From: Acidobacteriota bacterium
GTDB lineage: Bacteria; Actinomycetota; Acidimicrobiia; Spongiisociales; UBA5794
Length of the DNA stretch: 64,000 nt
Assembly (NCBI GenBank): GCA_022562055.1
Contig: JADFQA010000005.1
Coordinates: 38,263 to 102,262 of the forward strand
Direction: 5' to 3'
Positions within the stretch are counted from its first letter, which is position 1. Every line of letters begins with the position of its first letter. Positions 26,277-35,669 of the stretch are shown piece by piece. Below the pieces are notes generated by a model. The model saw only the letters and a program-made list of their open reading frames with translations, searched no databases and was not told the origin of the DNA. Position numbers and translations under genes: made by a program.

Positions 26277-27578
26277 ATGGATTTCGATACGATCGTCAAC
26301 CTCGCTAGAAGCCGCGGATTCGTGTTCCCGGCGTCCGACATCTATGGGGGTTTGCGGTCAGCGTACGACTACGGTCCCCTTGGCACGGCTCTGCTGCGCA
26401 ACGTCAAGGACCAGTGGTGGCGTGCAATGGTGAAGCTGCGAGACGACATCGTCGGCATCGATTCTGCGATCATCCAGTCACCACAGGTGTGGGAGGCTTC
26501 GGGCCATCTTGCGTCCTTCACGGATCCACTCGTCGAGTGTTCAAATTGCAACGCACGGCATCGTCTCGACAAGCTCGAAGACGAAAACCAATGTCCAACA
26601 TGTGGGCAGAGGGGCACGTTTTCTGAAGCGAAAGACTTCAACCTGATGTTTCAGACCAACATGGGCCCCGTTGCAACCGCTGAGAATCGTGTCTATCTCC
26701 GCCCGGAGACGGCGCAGGGAATCTTCATCAACTTTGAGAACATCCGCCGGACGTCGCGGATGAAGTTGCCCTTTGGCATTGCGCAGATTGGGAAGTCTTT
26801 CCGTAATGAGATCACGCCCGGCCAATTCGTATTCCGTACCCGCGAATTTGAGCAGATGGAGATGGAGTTCTTCGTTCGCCCCGAAGAGGCCGACGAGTGG
26901 TACCAGTACTGGGTCGACGAACGACGCGCCTGGTACGTGGATCTCGGTATGAGGTCCGAGAATTTGCGTCTGCGTCAGCACGATACTGAAGAGCTGGCGC
27001 ACTACGCCGCCGCCGCCCACGACGTCGAGTTTCGTTTTCCGTGGGGTTGGGACGAACTTGAGGGCATTGCGAACCGCACCGATTTTGACCTCAAGCGACA
27101 CGCTGAGCATTCGGGCAAGGACCTGCGCTATTTCGACGCCGAAGCGAACGAACGGTTTTTTCCCTACGTGATCGAACCCGCTGCCGGCGCAACTCGCACG
27201 ACGTTTGCGTTCCTCATCGATGCGTACAACGAGGAGGAGGTAAGGGGAGAGAGTCGCACCGTGTTGAAGCTTGACGATCGACTTGCGCCAATCAAAGTCG
27301 CAATCCTTCCGTTGTCAAAGAAACCTGATCTCGTCGAAATCACGCAACGCGTTGCTGCCCCGCTTCGTGAGCTGTACGACATTGAAGTCGATACAACCCA
27401 GTCGATTGGCAAACGGTATCGTCGTCAGGACGAGATCGGCACGCCGTACTGCGTGACGATCGACTTTGATACGCTCGACGATCAGCAGGTGACCGTGCGG
27501 GATCGCGACACGATGGCTCAGGACCGCATTGCCATCGATCAGCTTGAGACGTACCTTGCGGACAACCTTACCGTGTGA
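26277..27578 (+). CDS. glyS: Glycyl-tRNA synthetase (single-chain, alpha2 type)
   Basis: The 433-residue class II synthetase starts at MDFDTIVNLARSRGFVFP (ATG 26277); the long upstream open frame runs through the operator region and is rejected. It has a zinc-binding pair CSNC/CPTC, the motif-2-type FRNEITPG and a C-terminal anticodon-binding domain (VAILPLSKKPDL, YRRQDEIGTPYCVTID). It is slightly shorter than common ~460-residue homologues. The sequence upstream shows no T-box features. Confidence 0.95.
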   Translation: MDFDTIVNLARSRGFVFPASDIYGGLRSAYDYGPLGTALLRNVKDQWWRAMVKLRDDIVGIDSAIIQSPQVWEASGHLASFTDPLVECSNCNARHRLDKLEDENQCPTCGQRGTFSEAKDFNLMFQTNMGPVATAENRVYLRPETAQGIFINFENIRRTSRMKLPFGIAQIGKSFRNEITPGQFVFRTREFEQMEMEFFVRPEEADEWYQYWVDERRAWYVDLGMRSENLRLRQHDTEELAHYAAAAHDVEFRFPWGWDELEGIANRTDFDLKRHAEHSGKDLRYFDAEANERFFPYVIEPAAGATRTTFAFLIDAYNEEEVRGESRTVLKLDDRLAPIKVAILPLSKKPDLVEITQRVAAPLRELYDIEVDTTQSIGKRYRRQDEIGTPYCVTIDFDTLDDQQVTVRDRDTMAQDRIAIDQLETYLADNLTV

Positions 27579-27587
27579 GGCGGTGTC

Positions 27588-28088
27588 TCAGAGCGGGCTT
27601 GCGTCCTTGAGGTAGATGCCTCGCATCGTGACGTCGACGAAATCAAGAGTCCTGCTCACAGCGACCACATCGTCCCGCTCGAGAAGCTCCGTGCCGGACG
27701 GAAGAGCGATCACTACGTCTACGTTTAACTTGCCGTACGAGTCATCGATGTCGATTTCGTCGCTTCCGACGAGGCAACCAAAGATTTTCTTTGCGGTACT
27801 GTCTTTGGAGATTTTTAACCCAATGCCGAGGGATGGATACGTTGCCTCAAAATCGATAAAGTTGTTGTTGTTCTGCGCTCCAGGCATCACGGACACCGTT
27901 GCCCCGTCAATGGTGCCGTGGATCTCGGGGAGCTGCATCGGTCGTTGTTTGACGGCTATCTCGAGCTGCTTCGCCGCTTCGTGCCAGTGGACTTTCCCTG
28001 CGGTTAGTTGTTTGATGGCGGCGCGAATAGCGAGTCCGAACCCGGCAACGAAGAGCAAGCCAAAGAGCAGTACGAAGACGTACACCAT
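27588..28088 (-). CDS. Hypothetical membrane-anchored protein
   Basis: The 166-residue protein is not recognised. It has a single N-terminal membrane helix (about residues 3-24) followed by a soluble domain with alternating strands (EIHGTIDGATVSVMPG, IDFEATYPSLGIGLKI). An acidic patch GSDEIDIDDSYGKLNVDV and a C-terminal LERDDVVAVSRTLDFVDV follow. It is convergent with glyS and 50 bp from the Lrp gene on the same strand. Confidence 0.55.
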   Translation of the reverse strand: MVYVFVLLFGLLFVAGFGLAIRAAIKQLTAGKVHWHEAAKQLEIAVKQRPMQLPEIHGTIDGATVSVMPGAQNNNNFIDFEATYPSLGIGLKISKDSTAKKIFGCLVGSDEIDIDDSYGKLNVDVVIALPSGTELLERDDVVAVSRTLDFVDVTMRGIYLKDASPL

Positions 28089-28138
28089 GCTTCAGAGTGT
28101 AGGTGCAACGAGTCAGAAATCGTTGGTTTGACGAGACG

Positions 28139-28606
28139 CTAGTTGTCGCCGGCGTCGAGCGTTTTGAGAAGGGCCCCGTGGTCGGCCTCAAAATGTGTCG
28201 ACAGGACCACCAGGGTGCGGGTGTTGCCGTGGGCGAGACGTCGAATGTCGTCGAGGATCGTCCCGAGGTGCTCTGACGACCTTGCACGGATGGTCATGAG
28301 AAGGTCGAATTCGCCTGTTACTGACGCACAGCTCTGGATAAACGGGTTGCGTTTGAGCTCGTCGGCGGCATCGCATTTCACCGCGTCGTTGAGCAGAGAA
28401 AGGCTGATGAGCGCAGAGACGGGCAACCCGATTTTGTCGAAATCGAGAGAGATGCGGAACCCTTGCAGTATCCCCTTGTCGCGCAGACGTTGAAACCGCT
28501 GGTGGACGGTTGCGTTGGCGACACCAAGATCCTTGGCGATCCGCGAGAGGGGGACGCGGGCGTCGGCTGCCAGCGCCTGCAATATTTCTTGGTCGAGCGT
28601 ATCCAT
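28139..28606 (-). CDS. Lrp/AsnC-family transcriptional regulator
   Basis: The 155-residue protein has an N-terminal helix-turn-helix (ILQALAADARVPLSRIAKDL, NATVHQRFQRLRDKG, residues ~8-45) and a C-terminal RAM/AsnC ligand-binding domain. The effector amino acid is unknown. It is divergent from dnaG, separated by about 310 bp that contain a promoter candidate and nested hairpins. Confidence 0.92.
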   Translation of the reverse strand: MDTLDQEILQALAADARVPLSRIAKDLGVANATVHQRFQRLRDKGILQGFRISLDFDKIGLPVSALISLSLLNDAVKCDAADELKRNPFIQSCASVTGEFDLLMTIRARSSEHLGTILDDIRRLAHGNTRTLVVLSTHFEADHGALLKTLDAGDN

Positions 28607-28650
28607 GGCGGTAATCTATCAGAAAATTGCCGTGAATGTTTGATAATTTC

Positions 28651-28679
28651 TTGACATTGCTCTAGTTACATACCAATAT
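28651..28679 (+). promoter_or_regulatory. Candidate promoter for the dnaG-sigA operon
   Basis: TTGACA at 28651-28656 matches the -35 consensus. The AT-rich CAATAT at 28674-28679 lies 17 bp downstream, with TATCGT-like sequence after it. It points toward dnaG, whose start is about 240 bp away, leaving a long leader with strong hairpins. Confidence 0.45.
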
Positions 28680-28708
28680 ATCGTATGCTCCGCTTGCGGG
28701 GTAAGGTC

Positions 28709-28740
28709 GTTGACGGACTCTCCCCTTCCGAACCGTCAAC
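28709..28740 (+). repeat. Inverted repeat in the dnaG leader (8-bp arms)
   Basis: GTTGACGG at 28709-28716 pairs perfectly with CCGTCAAC at 28733-28740 across a pyrimidine-rich 16-nt loop. It is the first of the nested hairpins before dnaG. Confidence 0.5.
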
Positions 28741-28780
28741 ATTGGCCTTCTCCCTCCTCAAATGAGGGGGAGTCTCCCTC

Positions 28781-28827
28781 GAGAAGAGGGGAAGCCGAAC
28801 CCCCCCACCCTGGCTTCCCCTCTTCTC
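28781..28827 (+). terminator. Perfect 16-bp hairpin followed by TTTT in the dnaG leader
   Basis: GAGAAGAGGGGAAGCC at 28781-28796 is exactly complementary to 28812-28827, with a C-rich 15-nt loop, and TTTT then GGGGG follow. Between the putative promoter and dnaG it looks like an intrinsic terminator or attenuator. The purine/pyrimidine-rich composition also resembles dispersed REP-type elements, so a repetitive origin is possible. Confidence 0.55.
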
Positions 28828-28917
28828 TTTTGGGGGACCCTGCTATCCGCTTCTGCGGCTGCGATCGTCGACCGAGGTGTCCATGCCGACGTCCGTGTCG
28901 CCCTCTACACTTCGGGC

Positions 28918-30732
28918 GTGGCCTATTCCCGAGAAGACATCGACCGAGTCCGTGAACGCACCGACCTAGCGGACCTTGCATCCGAAGTGACCAAGGTGCG
29001 TCGCTCGGGACGTTCGGTGATGGCCGTGTGTCCATTCCACCAGGAGAAGACTCCGTCTCTGTCGATTGACTCAGCGCGAGGTCTCTACCACTGTTTCGGA
29101 TGTGGCAAGAGCGGCGATGTCTTCAAGTGGGTGCAAGATACCCAGTCGGTGGATTTCGTCGGAGCGCTAGAGTTACTCGCTCGGCGGGCCAATGTGACAT
29201 TGACGGTCGACCCGACGGCGCAGAAACGCCGCGGCCGACGCGAGACGCTGGTCGGTGCGACCCAACTTGCTGTGGAGTTCTATACCGAAGAGCTCAAGTC
29301 TTCGTCAGAAGCCGGCCATGCGCGCGGCTATCTACGCGGTAGGGGGTACCACGGGGATGTTGTTGACCGGTTTTCGCTCGGGTACTCGCCAGACACTTGG
29401 GACGCCCTCATCAAGCATCTCAAAGGCAAGGGTGTCACAACGCGTACGATGCAGGATGCCGGTCTCATCTCCACGTCCCGGCAGGGAAGACCTATTGACA
29501 GGTTTCGGGGCCGCCTGATGTTCCCGATCTATGACCTGCGCGGCGACGCTGTCGGATTTGGCGCCCGCGTCCTCGAGGGTGACGGGCCGAAGTACCTAAA
29601 CTCTCCAGAAACGTCTATCTACAAGAAGTCGAATCTTCTCTACGGGCTCAACTGGGCGAAGGGGGAGATCGTTCGTCAACATGAGGCTGTTGTTGTTGAG
29701 GGTTACACCGATGTGATCGCGCTGCATCTCGCCGACTATCCAGTCGCGGTCGCAACGTGCGGCACGGCGCTCGATGACTCCGAGTTTGGGCACCTCGACT
29801 TGTTGCGAAGATTCACGGGGAGAATTGTGCTCGCGTTTGACGGCGATGCTGCCGGCGCCAGCGCTGCACTGCGCGGTTTTGACCTGTCCATTCCCGCCGA
29901 CCTCGATCTTCGGGTGACGCTTTTCCCCAATGGTGCAGACCCAGCCGACCTTGTGAGCGCGGGACGGTTGGATGAGGTTCGATCTGCAATAGAGGGGTCC
30001 GTCCCGCTGTTGCAGTTCCGTATCGATGCCGAGTTGGCGAAGTACGACCTGTCCGAGCCGGAGGGCCGGGGGAGGGCGGTGCAGGCGGTGGCCGCCCTGA
30101 TCGGTACCCATCCCGACGCCGTAACACGACGTGAGTATGCGGTCCTGGTTGCCCGCCGAACAGGCGTCGAGCGGTCGATGATCGAAGACGCCATTCGCGT
30201 TGGTAAACGCCCACCCGCCCGCGGTGGCCGTACCGCCGCTGAGAAGGGCTCGTCACGTCACGCCAGCCCTGCGGAGACGTCGAATGTATCGGCACAACCC
30301 AGCGAGCTGAACGGTCAGCAGAAAGCCGAGCAGGAGTTGATCCGATTGCTTGCGGCCAACGATCCCTATCTGTGGAGCGCCGACGTTGACGATTCGTGGT
30401 TTTCGACGGAAATGCACGTTGCCGCATTCAGACTACTTTCTCCTGTCGTACGCGCCGCAGGCAAGGGCGCCACCGTCGATCTCGGTTCGCTGATTGCTGC
30501 AAACGACTCGTCCGAAGCGTCGCTGATTGCGGGCCTTGCGCTGTTGGATCGCCCGCTTGTCGACCCGGAGCAACTCGTGAATAGGCTCAAGGTTGGGGGG
30601 ATAGACCGCCGAATCCATATACTAAGGATGAAACTCGATACGCTTACACCTGATGATCAGGACTATTCCATAACATTCGAGCAGTTGATAGCGTTAGAGC
30701 GAGAGAGGCGAGCATTGCGGAGCAGTGAATGA
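28918..30732 (+). CDS. dnaG: DNA primase
   Basis: The 604-residue primase starts at the GTG at 28918 ([20 protein letters not shown]); the upstream open frame covers the hairpin region and is rejected. The CHC2 zinc finger is [10 protein letters not shown]...[11 protein letters not shown] near residues 41-65. The catalytic TOPRIM domain carries [12 protein letters not shown] and LAFDGDAAG, and the C-terminal DnaB-binding region is helical. ATGA at 30729-30732 couples it to the sigma factor gene, giving a compact dnaG-sigA operon. Confidence 0.96.
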   Translation: MAYSREDIDRVRERTDLADLASEVTKVRRSGRSVMAVCPFHQEKTPSLSIDSARGLYHCFGCGKSGDVFKWVQDTQSVDFVGALELLARRANVTLTVDPTAQKRRGRRETLVGATQLAVEFYTEELKSSSEAGHARGYLRGRGYHGDVVDRFSLGYSPDTWDALIKHLKGKGVTTRTMQDAGLISTSRQGRPIDRFRGRLMFPIYDLRGDAVGFGARVLEGDGPKYLNSPETSIYKKSNLLYGLNWAKGEIVRQHEAVVVEGYTDVIALHLADYPVAVATCGTALDDSEFGHLDLLRRFTGRIVLAFDGDAAGASAALRGFDLSIPADLDLRVTLFPNGADPADLVSAGRLDEVRSAIEGSVPLLQFRIDAELAKYDLSEPEGRGRAVQAVAALIGTHPDAVTRREYAVLVARRTGVERSMIEDAIRVGKRPPARGGRTAAEKGSSRHASPAETSNVSAQPSELNGQQKAEQELIRLLAANDPYLWSADVDDSWFSTEMHVAAFRLLSPVVRAAGKGATVDLGSLIAANDSSEASLIAGLALLDRPLVDPEQLVNRLKVGGIDRRIHILRMKLDTLTPDDQDYSITFEQLIALERERRALRSSE

Positions 30733-31865
30733 ACGAGATCGCTGAGAGGGTTGTCGAGGAGCTGTCGATTCGGGGGAAGCAGCGCGGTTTTCTCATCATG
30801 ACAGAGGTTCAGCAGGAACTTGAGGACGCCGAGGCGCCGGACGACTCTTTCGATCTGGTGTTTCTCGCCCTGCGTGAGCTGGGTATCAAGATTCGCGAGG
30901 ATTCGAACGATGCGTTGGCCGCTACCGAGCTGACCCACGACGATCTCGTGCACGTCTCGGATCCAGTCCGCATGTATCTTCAGGAGATCGGCCGCTATCC
31001 GCTACTCACGCCCCAGCAAGAAGTCGAGTTGGCAATGCAGGTCGAAAGCGGCTTGCGCGCTGACGAGAAGCTGACCGATGGAATCGAGTTGCAGCCCACC
31101 GAGAAGGTGTTTGTAGAGAGGCAGATCAGGCAGGCTGACCGCGCCAGGAAACGGCTCGTCGAGTCGAATCTGCGTCTTGTTGTATCGATTGCGAAGAAGT
31201 ACGTCGGTCGCGGATTGTCGTTGCTGGATCTCATTCAGGAAGGCAACCTTGGGTTGATCCGGGCTGTTGAAAAGTTCGACTACCGGCGAGGTTTCAAGTT
31301 TTCTACATACGCAACGTGGTGGATTCGCCAGGCGGTTACTCGCGCTCTTGCTGATCAGGCGCGGACCATCCGGGTGCCGGTTCACATGGTTGAGACCATC
31401 AACAAACTTGCCCGGGCGCAGCGTGCGCTTATGCAGGAGCTCGGTCGCGAGCCGACGATCGCGGAAATAGCAGCCGAAATGGAGATCGAGCCGGGGAAGG
31501 TGACCGAGTTGCGCAGGATCGCCCAGGATCCTGTGTCGCTCCAGACCCCGCTCGGCTATGAAGAAGATTCGACGTTGGGCGACTTTGTCGAGGACACCGA
31601 CGCGGAGGTTCCTGTCGAAGCGGCTGCGTTCAAGCTGCTCCAGGAATACCTTGGTCTAGCCCTCGAAGGGCTGAACGATCGCGAACGTGAGGTCCTCATC
31701 ATGAGGTTTGGCTTGGGAGACGGTCGCGTCAGGACACTTGAGCAGGTTGGCAACCACTTCAAGGTGACCCGCGAGCGCGTCCGTCAGATCGAGACGAAGG
31801 CACTGGCGAAGCTGCGTCAGCCAGCGCGGTCCAAGCACCTTCAGGGTTACCTCGAAGGTGCGTAA
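30729..31865 (+). CDS. sigA: Principal RNA polymerase sigma factor (sigma-70, RpoD/SigA)
   Basis: The 378-residue sigma factor has a short region 1.1-like N-terminus (~1-55) and region 1.2 ([20 protein letters not shown]). Region 2 contains the core-binding and -10 recognition helix ([15 protein letters not shown]), followed by region 3. Region 4 has the -35-binding helix-turn-helix ([20 protein letters not shown]) near the end. The shortness relative to E. coli RpoD fits actinobacterial SigA lacking the long non-conserved region. Confidence 0.96.
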   Translation: MNEIAERVVEELSIRGKQRGFLIMTEVQQELEDAEAPDDSFDLVFLALRELGIKIREDSNDALAATELTHDDLVHVSDPVRMYLQEIGRYPLLTPQQEVELAMQVESGLRADEKLTDGIELQPTEKVFVERQIRQADRARKRLVESNLRLVVSIAKKYVGRGLSLLDLIQEGNLGLIRAVEKFDYRRGFKFSTYATWWIRQAVTRALADQARTIRVPVHMVETINKLARAQRALMQELGREPTIAEIAAEMEIEPGKVTELRRIAQDPVSLQTPLGYEEDSTLGDFVEDTDAEVPVEAAAFKLLQEYLGLALEGLNDREREVLIMRFGLGDGRVRTLEQVGNHFKVTRERVRQIETKALAKLRQPARSKHLQGYLEGA

Positions 31866-31872
31866 TGGTCGT

Positions 31873-32100
31873 TTAACGGTCGCGTAGACGCTGCGACGCG
31901 GAGCGGAGCTGTTCGGCTATCACCAGGCGAGCCTTGTCGATCGGTGTCCCCTCGATCTCTTCCATCACTTGTTGGATGGTAGGTTCGGCCTTGAGACGGG
32001 TGTACGACTCGAACAGCAGATCGTATTTTTCCCGGCCCGCTTTGGCACCGTATATGTAGCCGGCGACTCCGCCGACGATGAGTCCTGTACGAAATTTCAT
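31873..32100 (-). CDS. Small membrane protein (YtxH-like)
   Basis: The 75-residue protein started at the ATG at 32100 begins with a glycine-rich hydrophobic helix (FRTGLIVGGVAGYIYGAKAG). A charged amphipathic tail follows (EEIEGTPIDKARLVIAEQL). This fits the YtxH-like general-stress membrane-anchor pattern. Longer open frame to 32154 has no ribosome site. It is convergent with sigA. Confidence 0.55.
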   Translation of the reverse strand: MKFRTGLIVGGVAGYIYGAKAGREKYDLLFESYTRLKAEPTIQQVMEEIEGTPIDKARLVIAEQLRSASQRLRDR

Positions 32101-32180
32101 GGTCTCATTCTGGCACGTCGGCGAACTCGCCGTTCCAGGGCTGCGTGGTACCATCTTGCACCGTTCTGAACGGACATCGA

Positions 32181-32253
32181 TCCGGGGTAGCTCAGTCGGC
32201 AGAGCAACGGACTGTTAATCCGTGTGTCGTGGGTTCGAGCCCCACCCCCGGAG
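32181..32253 (+). tRNA. tRNA-Asn (anticodon GTT)
   Basis: A full cloverleaf can be drawn. The acceptor stem is TCCGGGG/CCCCGGA, the D arm is GCTCAGTCGGCAGAGC, and the anticodon stem is ACGGA/TCCGT with loop CTGTTAA (anticodon GTT). The T arm is GTGGG-TTCGAGC-CCCAC and the discriminator base is G. CCA is not encoded. Its 3' part is the left attachment site of the genomic island that follows. Confidence 0.97.
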
Positions 32254-32254
32254 C
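32212..32254 (+). repeat. attL: 43-bp direct repeat within tRNA-Asn
   Basis: The 43 bp from the anticodon loop to one base past the tRNA 3' end are identical to 38781-38823. The repeat starts and ends exactly where the flanking bases diverge. It matches the attachment-site layout of tRNA-targeting tyrosine-recombinase elements, with the intact tRNA on this side. Confidence 0.9.
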
Positions 32255-32398
32255 CGAGTTAGCCCTTATAGCGCAAGGGTTTACGCGCGAGACGGAAGAT
32301 CCACAACTTCCCCCAGGGCGCGCTCCGGACGCGATTTGGTCGCGGAAGATGCGTCAAGACGATTCATCACGTGGTCGAGATCGCCCTCAACAGGTGCG

Positions 32399-32713
32399 TA
32401 TAGGTGTTCAGCTCAATACAGGTCTGACGCGTGTGTTGAGGCATGTAACGAGCTCGGCATCACCCAGTCAATGGGCCGCGTCGGTTCGGCACTGGACAAC
32501 GCTCCGGCCGAATCGTTCTTCTCAACACTTGAACACGAACGGCTCTCACGACATACCTATCGGACCCGTGCTGAGGCCCACCGGGATGTTGCCCAATGGA
32601 TTGACGACTTCTACAACCGTCGCAGGAGGCACTCCACCAACGCAATGAAATCACCCATCGACTACGAAACAGAACACGCCAAACTAGAATCAGAAACGGC
32701 CGAAGCCGCATAG
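32399..32713 (+). pseudogene. IS3-family transposase (OrfB) C-terminal remnant
   Basis: About 105 residues of the C-terminal integrase core remain in frame. The stretch around GITQSMGRVGSALDNAPAES holds the catalytic Glu region (NAPAESFF) and ends with FYNRRRRHSTNAMKSPIDYE, typical of IS3 OrfB. The upstream part with the first two catalytic Asp residues is absent or scrambled. It sits right behind attL. Confidence 0.8.
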
Positions 32714-32787
32714 GTGAACCCTCCACGATCTGGGGGAAGCTCAGGCCCATTGACAGAATATTGAGTATGACGGACGGAAGATTCGTT

Positions 32788-33435
32788 CTACGAGCGGCTC
32801 TCAAGATTTCGTCGCTGGGCAAGTAGGGCAGCTTCTACGCGGCTGCGGACGTGAAGCTTCTGCAGGACGTTCGTCATGTAGTGCTTGACAGTCTTCTCTG
32901 CCAAGTACAGACGCTCGCCGATCTCACGATTCGTAAGTCCCGCCGTTACGAGTTGAAGGATCTCGTGCTCTCGCGCTGTCAAATCCTCGAAGGGGTCCGC
33001 TGGATCATCGCGTGTCATTTCGCTCAGAATCCCGGCCGCAAGCGCCGGGGTGATGTACACCTCGCCAGCAGTCACAGAGCGGACCGCGTGGATCAAACCA
33101 TGCCCGGACACGCCTTTTAGAACGTAACCACGAGCGCCGGCCTTGAGGGCCTCAAGCAGATCGTCCGCATCCTCCGACACGGTGAGCACAAGGACGGCCG
33201 TCGCCGGACATTGCGTCGCGATCTGTCTCGTCGCAGCGATTCCACCCATACCAGGCATCGTCAGGTCGAGGATCGCAACGTCCGGCAACAGATCCACGGC
33301 CTGCTTGACCGCCTGTTCACCGCTAGTCGCTTCCGCGATCACCTGGATGTCGGGTTCGGCCGCCAGCGTATTCACCACCCCTTGTCGGAATAGGGGATGG
33401 TCGTCGGCAACAAGGATGCGTATCTCGTCAGACAT
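32788..33435 (-). CDS. NarL/FixJ-type response regulator (island copy)
   Basis: The 215-residue regulator has a receiver domain (VADDHPLF with acidic pocket, phospho-acceptor Asp in VAILDLTMPGMGG near residue 56) and a C-terminal LuxR helix-turn-helix (LTAREHEILQLVTAGLTNRE, EKTVKHYMTNVLQKL). It overlaps the upstream kinase gene by 8 bp, so the two are one operon. It resembles the response regulator at 55.1 kb. Confidence 0.92.
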   Translation of the reverse strand: MSDEIRILVADDHPLFRQGVVNTLAAEPDIQVIAEATSGEQAVKQAVDLLPDVAILDLTMPGMGGIAATRQIATQCPATAVLVLTVSEDADDLLEALKAGARGYVLKGVSGHGLIHAVRSVTAGEVYITPALAAGILSEMTRDDPADPFEDLTAREHEILQLVTAGLTNREIGERLYLAEKTVKHYMTNVLQKLHVRSRVEAALLAQRRNLESRS

Positions 33436-34822
33436 CTGTCCCCTCGATCACCAGCGGTAGGCGAGCTCTTACGATGGTGCCCTGGTTCGCGGCGCTCTGG
33501 ACGGTGAACGTCCCGCCGAGTAGCTCTACTCGTTCTCGCATGCCGACGAGACCGAGAGTTGTTACACCGGTATCAACCCGTGCATCAAAGCCGACCCCGT
33601 CGTCTCGAATCTCGACATCGACGAATCCTCCAGACTTGGTCACACGAACCTGTCTGGAGGCGGAACCCGCATGCTTGAAGCTGTTCGCCAATGACTCCTG
33701 GACCACACGGTATATCGTGAAATTCACCGTCGTCGGGCCTAGAGCGAATCCCTCGTCGCAAGTGAATTCGACGGGTTCACCCGAAATACGAGCAAAATCC
33801 GACGCGGCGCGGCGCGCTGCGTTGCACGGAGTAAGACCTTCGACGCTTGGTATCCTGAGACCGTGGGTAATCGCCCGAAGGTTCGTCAACGCCGACGTGA
33901 GGGCCGTTGCCAGCGTTTTCACGTCCTCATGGGTTCCGCTTCCGTTCCCCTCCGTCAATTCGGCAATGTGCTCGATCCGCAGGAGAGCAAACGCCACATC
34001 TTGGGCAGGACCATCGTGAATGTCTGCGGACACCCGTCGCAGGAACCGCTCGTTGAGTGTTGTCGTTCGAGCAGCCGCCTTGTTGACCCTAGCCTGAAGG
34101 TGTTGATTCTCATCGAGAGCGCGTTGCAGTTCACGCACGCTCGCAAGGAGTTCGGCCTGTTGCCTCCGGATGGTCCCACTGGCCCGGTGCACCATGCCAA
34201 CGAGGAGAACGTACATGATCAGCGTCGCGAACCCGACAATGATCCAGCTCTGTAGCTGAGCTCTTCGAATCTTTGCTATTAATTCATCAGGCAGTTGATA
34301 AAACTCAGCAACTGCAATCACAGAACCGGTGCCTTCGCTGCGAACCGGGGCATAGGTTTCGATAAGCATGTCCCAAGTCAATCGCTCATTTTCGTTCTCC
34401 GGCTCAGATAGGTCGCTGAGTCCTGATACAACCTCTCCGGAAAAGGCGCGGACGAGGTTCTCTCGGACATCGAAAGTGCGACCGATGAGGTCAGGGTTGG
34501 GGCTGTAGAGGATCTCTCCGGTTGGCGACCAGATCTTGACGGAGACGACTTCTGAATCCAGTGAAGTGCTCTCAATCAGGACGTCGAGTTCGGTTCTGGC
34601 GGTGGACGAGAGAGGTCCGCCTGCTGGCGTGTCCTGGATCAGCGGACTCACGAGACTGTCGACGTAGAGAGCCGCCATCCCTGCTGTCCTGTCAATCATC
34701 GCCCTCTTGACGTTCGATTGCATCCAGAGCCCGATAGTAACCATGCCTATCAGAAGGATCCCGAGGCTAAAAAGCATGAATTGGCCGGCGAAGGTGAACC
34801 TATCGATGCCGAAGATTCGCAC
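33428..34822 (-). CDS. NarL-partner sensor histidine kinase (island copy)
   Basis: The 464-residue kinase starts at the GTG at 34822, preceded by GGAG with a 5-nt gap; the open frame extends to 34951 without a ribosome site. One membrane helix (~16-33) and an extracytoplasmic Cache-like sensor with VKIWSPTGEILYS lead to a second helix (~192-210). A coiled coil and HisKA_3 box follow (ADIHDGPAQDVAF, His ~269), and the HATPase domain carries RDDGVGFD. The sensor and layout match the kinase at 55.7 kb. The neighbouring cupredoxin suggests copper or redox sensing, which is inference. Confidence 0.88.
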   Translation of the reverse strand: MRIFGIDRFTFAGQFMLFSLGILLIGMVTIGLWMQSNVKRAMIDRTAGMAALYVDSLVSPLIQDTPAGGPLSSTARTELDVLIESTSLDSEVVSVKIWSPTGEILYSPNPDLIGRTFDVRENLVRAFSGEVVSGLSDLSEPENENERLTWDMLIETYAPVRSEGTGSVIAVAEFYQLPDELIAKIRRAQLQSWIIVGFATLIMYVLLVGMVHRASGTIRRQQAELLASVRELQRALDENQHLQARVNKAAARTTTLNERFLRRVSADIHDGPAQDVAFALLRIEHIAELTEGNGSGTHEDVKTLATALTSALTNLRAITHGLRIPSVEGLTPCNAARRAASDFARISGEPVEFTCDEGFALGPTTVNFTIYRVVQESLANSFKHAGSASRQVRVTKSGGFVDVEIRDDGVGFDARVDTGVTTLGLVGMRERVELLGGTFTVQSAANQGTIVRARLPLVIEGTDV

Positions 34823-35013
34823 TGGTGCTCCAACACGTCGAATGAATCCATTGTACGAAGAATTCCTTCGGACCAAGGTCGGAAACCGACCGGACGTTAG
34901 AGCCACAGTTCCTGCGACCCCCGCCCCTACCGACCAACCGGAACAACCCATACGATGAGCACAGATGACAGGAGCAATATGCCGCTCCCATCTCGCACCA
35001 ACTGAAAGGAAGA

Positions 35014-35511
35014 ATGATGAGATTGAAATACCTGGTCACGATCGTCGCGATCAGCGCACTCGCAATCACTGCTTGCAGCAGCGCTACCGGAGCCGATCCT
35101 GGAGATGTCACATTCGATGTAGAACTGATTGAGGTCAAGGGAGCAACAGACGGGATCCCGGCGCCCGATACCGATCCGAAATCTCTATCGAAGGGATACG
35201 GGTACAAGGCACCGGGCGACTACGACTCAGACAACGCTGACAAATGGCAGGTAGCCACCTACATGTTCGCTCCCGGTGCGATGACCGTTGCCAAGGGAGA
35301 CAACGTGACGCTTCGCATGTTCGGGGTGAACGGCGATGAACATCTGATCTACGTCGAAGCTCCGGATGGATCCACCGTTGTAGATGCGTTCACGGCGAAC
35401 AGAGGACGGGAATACGAGGTCAGTTTCGTCGCCAACCAAACCGGCCATTACAAACTGATCTGCACGACGCATGGTCCAACCATGACCGCCGATATCTTCT
35501 CTACCGGCTGA
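35014..35511 (+). CDS. Cupredoxin-domain lipoprotein
   Basis: The 165-residue exported protein has a lipobox ending at Cys21 (LAITAC), so it is probably membrane-tethered outside. The C-terminal cupredoxin fold keeps a complete type 1 copper set: His110 (GDEHLIYVE), Cys150, His153 and Met157 (CTTHGPTM). An AAAGGAAG site precedes two possible ATG starts, 35014 and 35017, and the second has better spacing. It is divergent from the kinase, so a shared promoter region lies at 34823-35013. Confidence 0.8.
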   Translation: MMRLKYLVTIVAISALAITACSSATGADPGDVTFDVELIEVKGATDGIPAPDTDPKSLSKGYGYKAPGDYDSDNADKWQVATYMFAPGAMTVAKGDNVTLRMFGVNGDEHLIYVEAPDGSTVVDAFTANRGREYEVSFVANQTGHYKLICTTHGPTMTADIFSTG

Positions 35512-35669
35512 GATCAGCCTGGCGAACCTCAGATGATTCCGCGGTCGCGTGGAACCCACGACTACCGGTCGCGAAATCGTCTGAGGAGCCGAGCCTTCAT
35601 GGTGTCATCCGGCCGGGCAATAGCAAGAGTGTGGCCGTTCGTGAGAGGTCAAGGCGCTGCCACTGTCGG

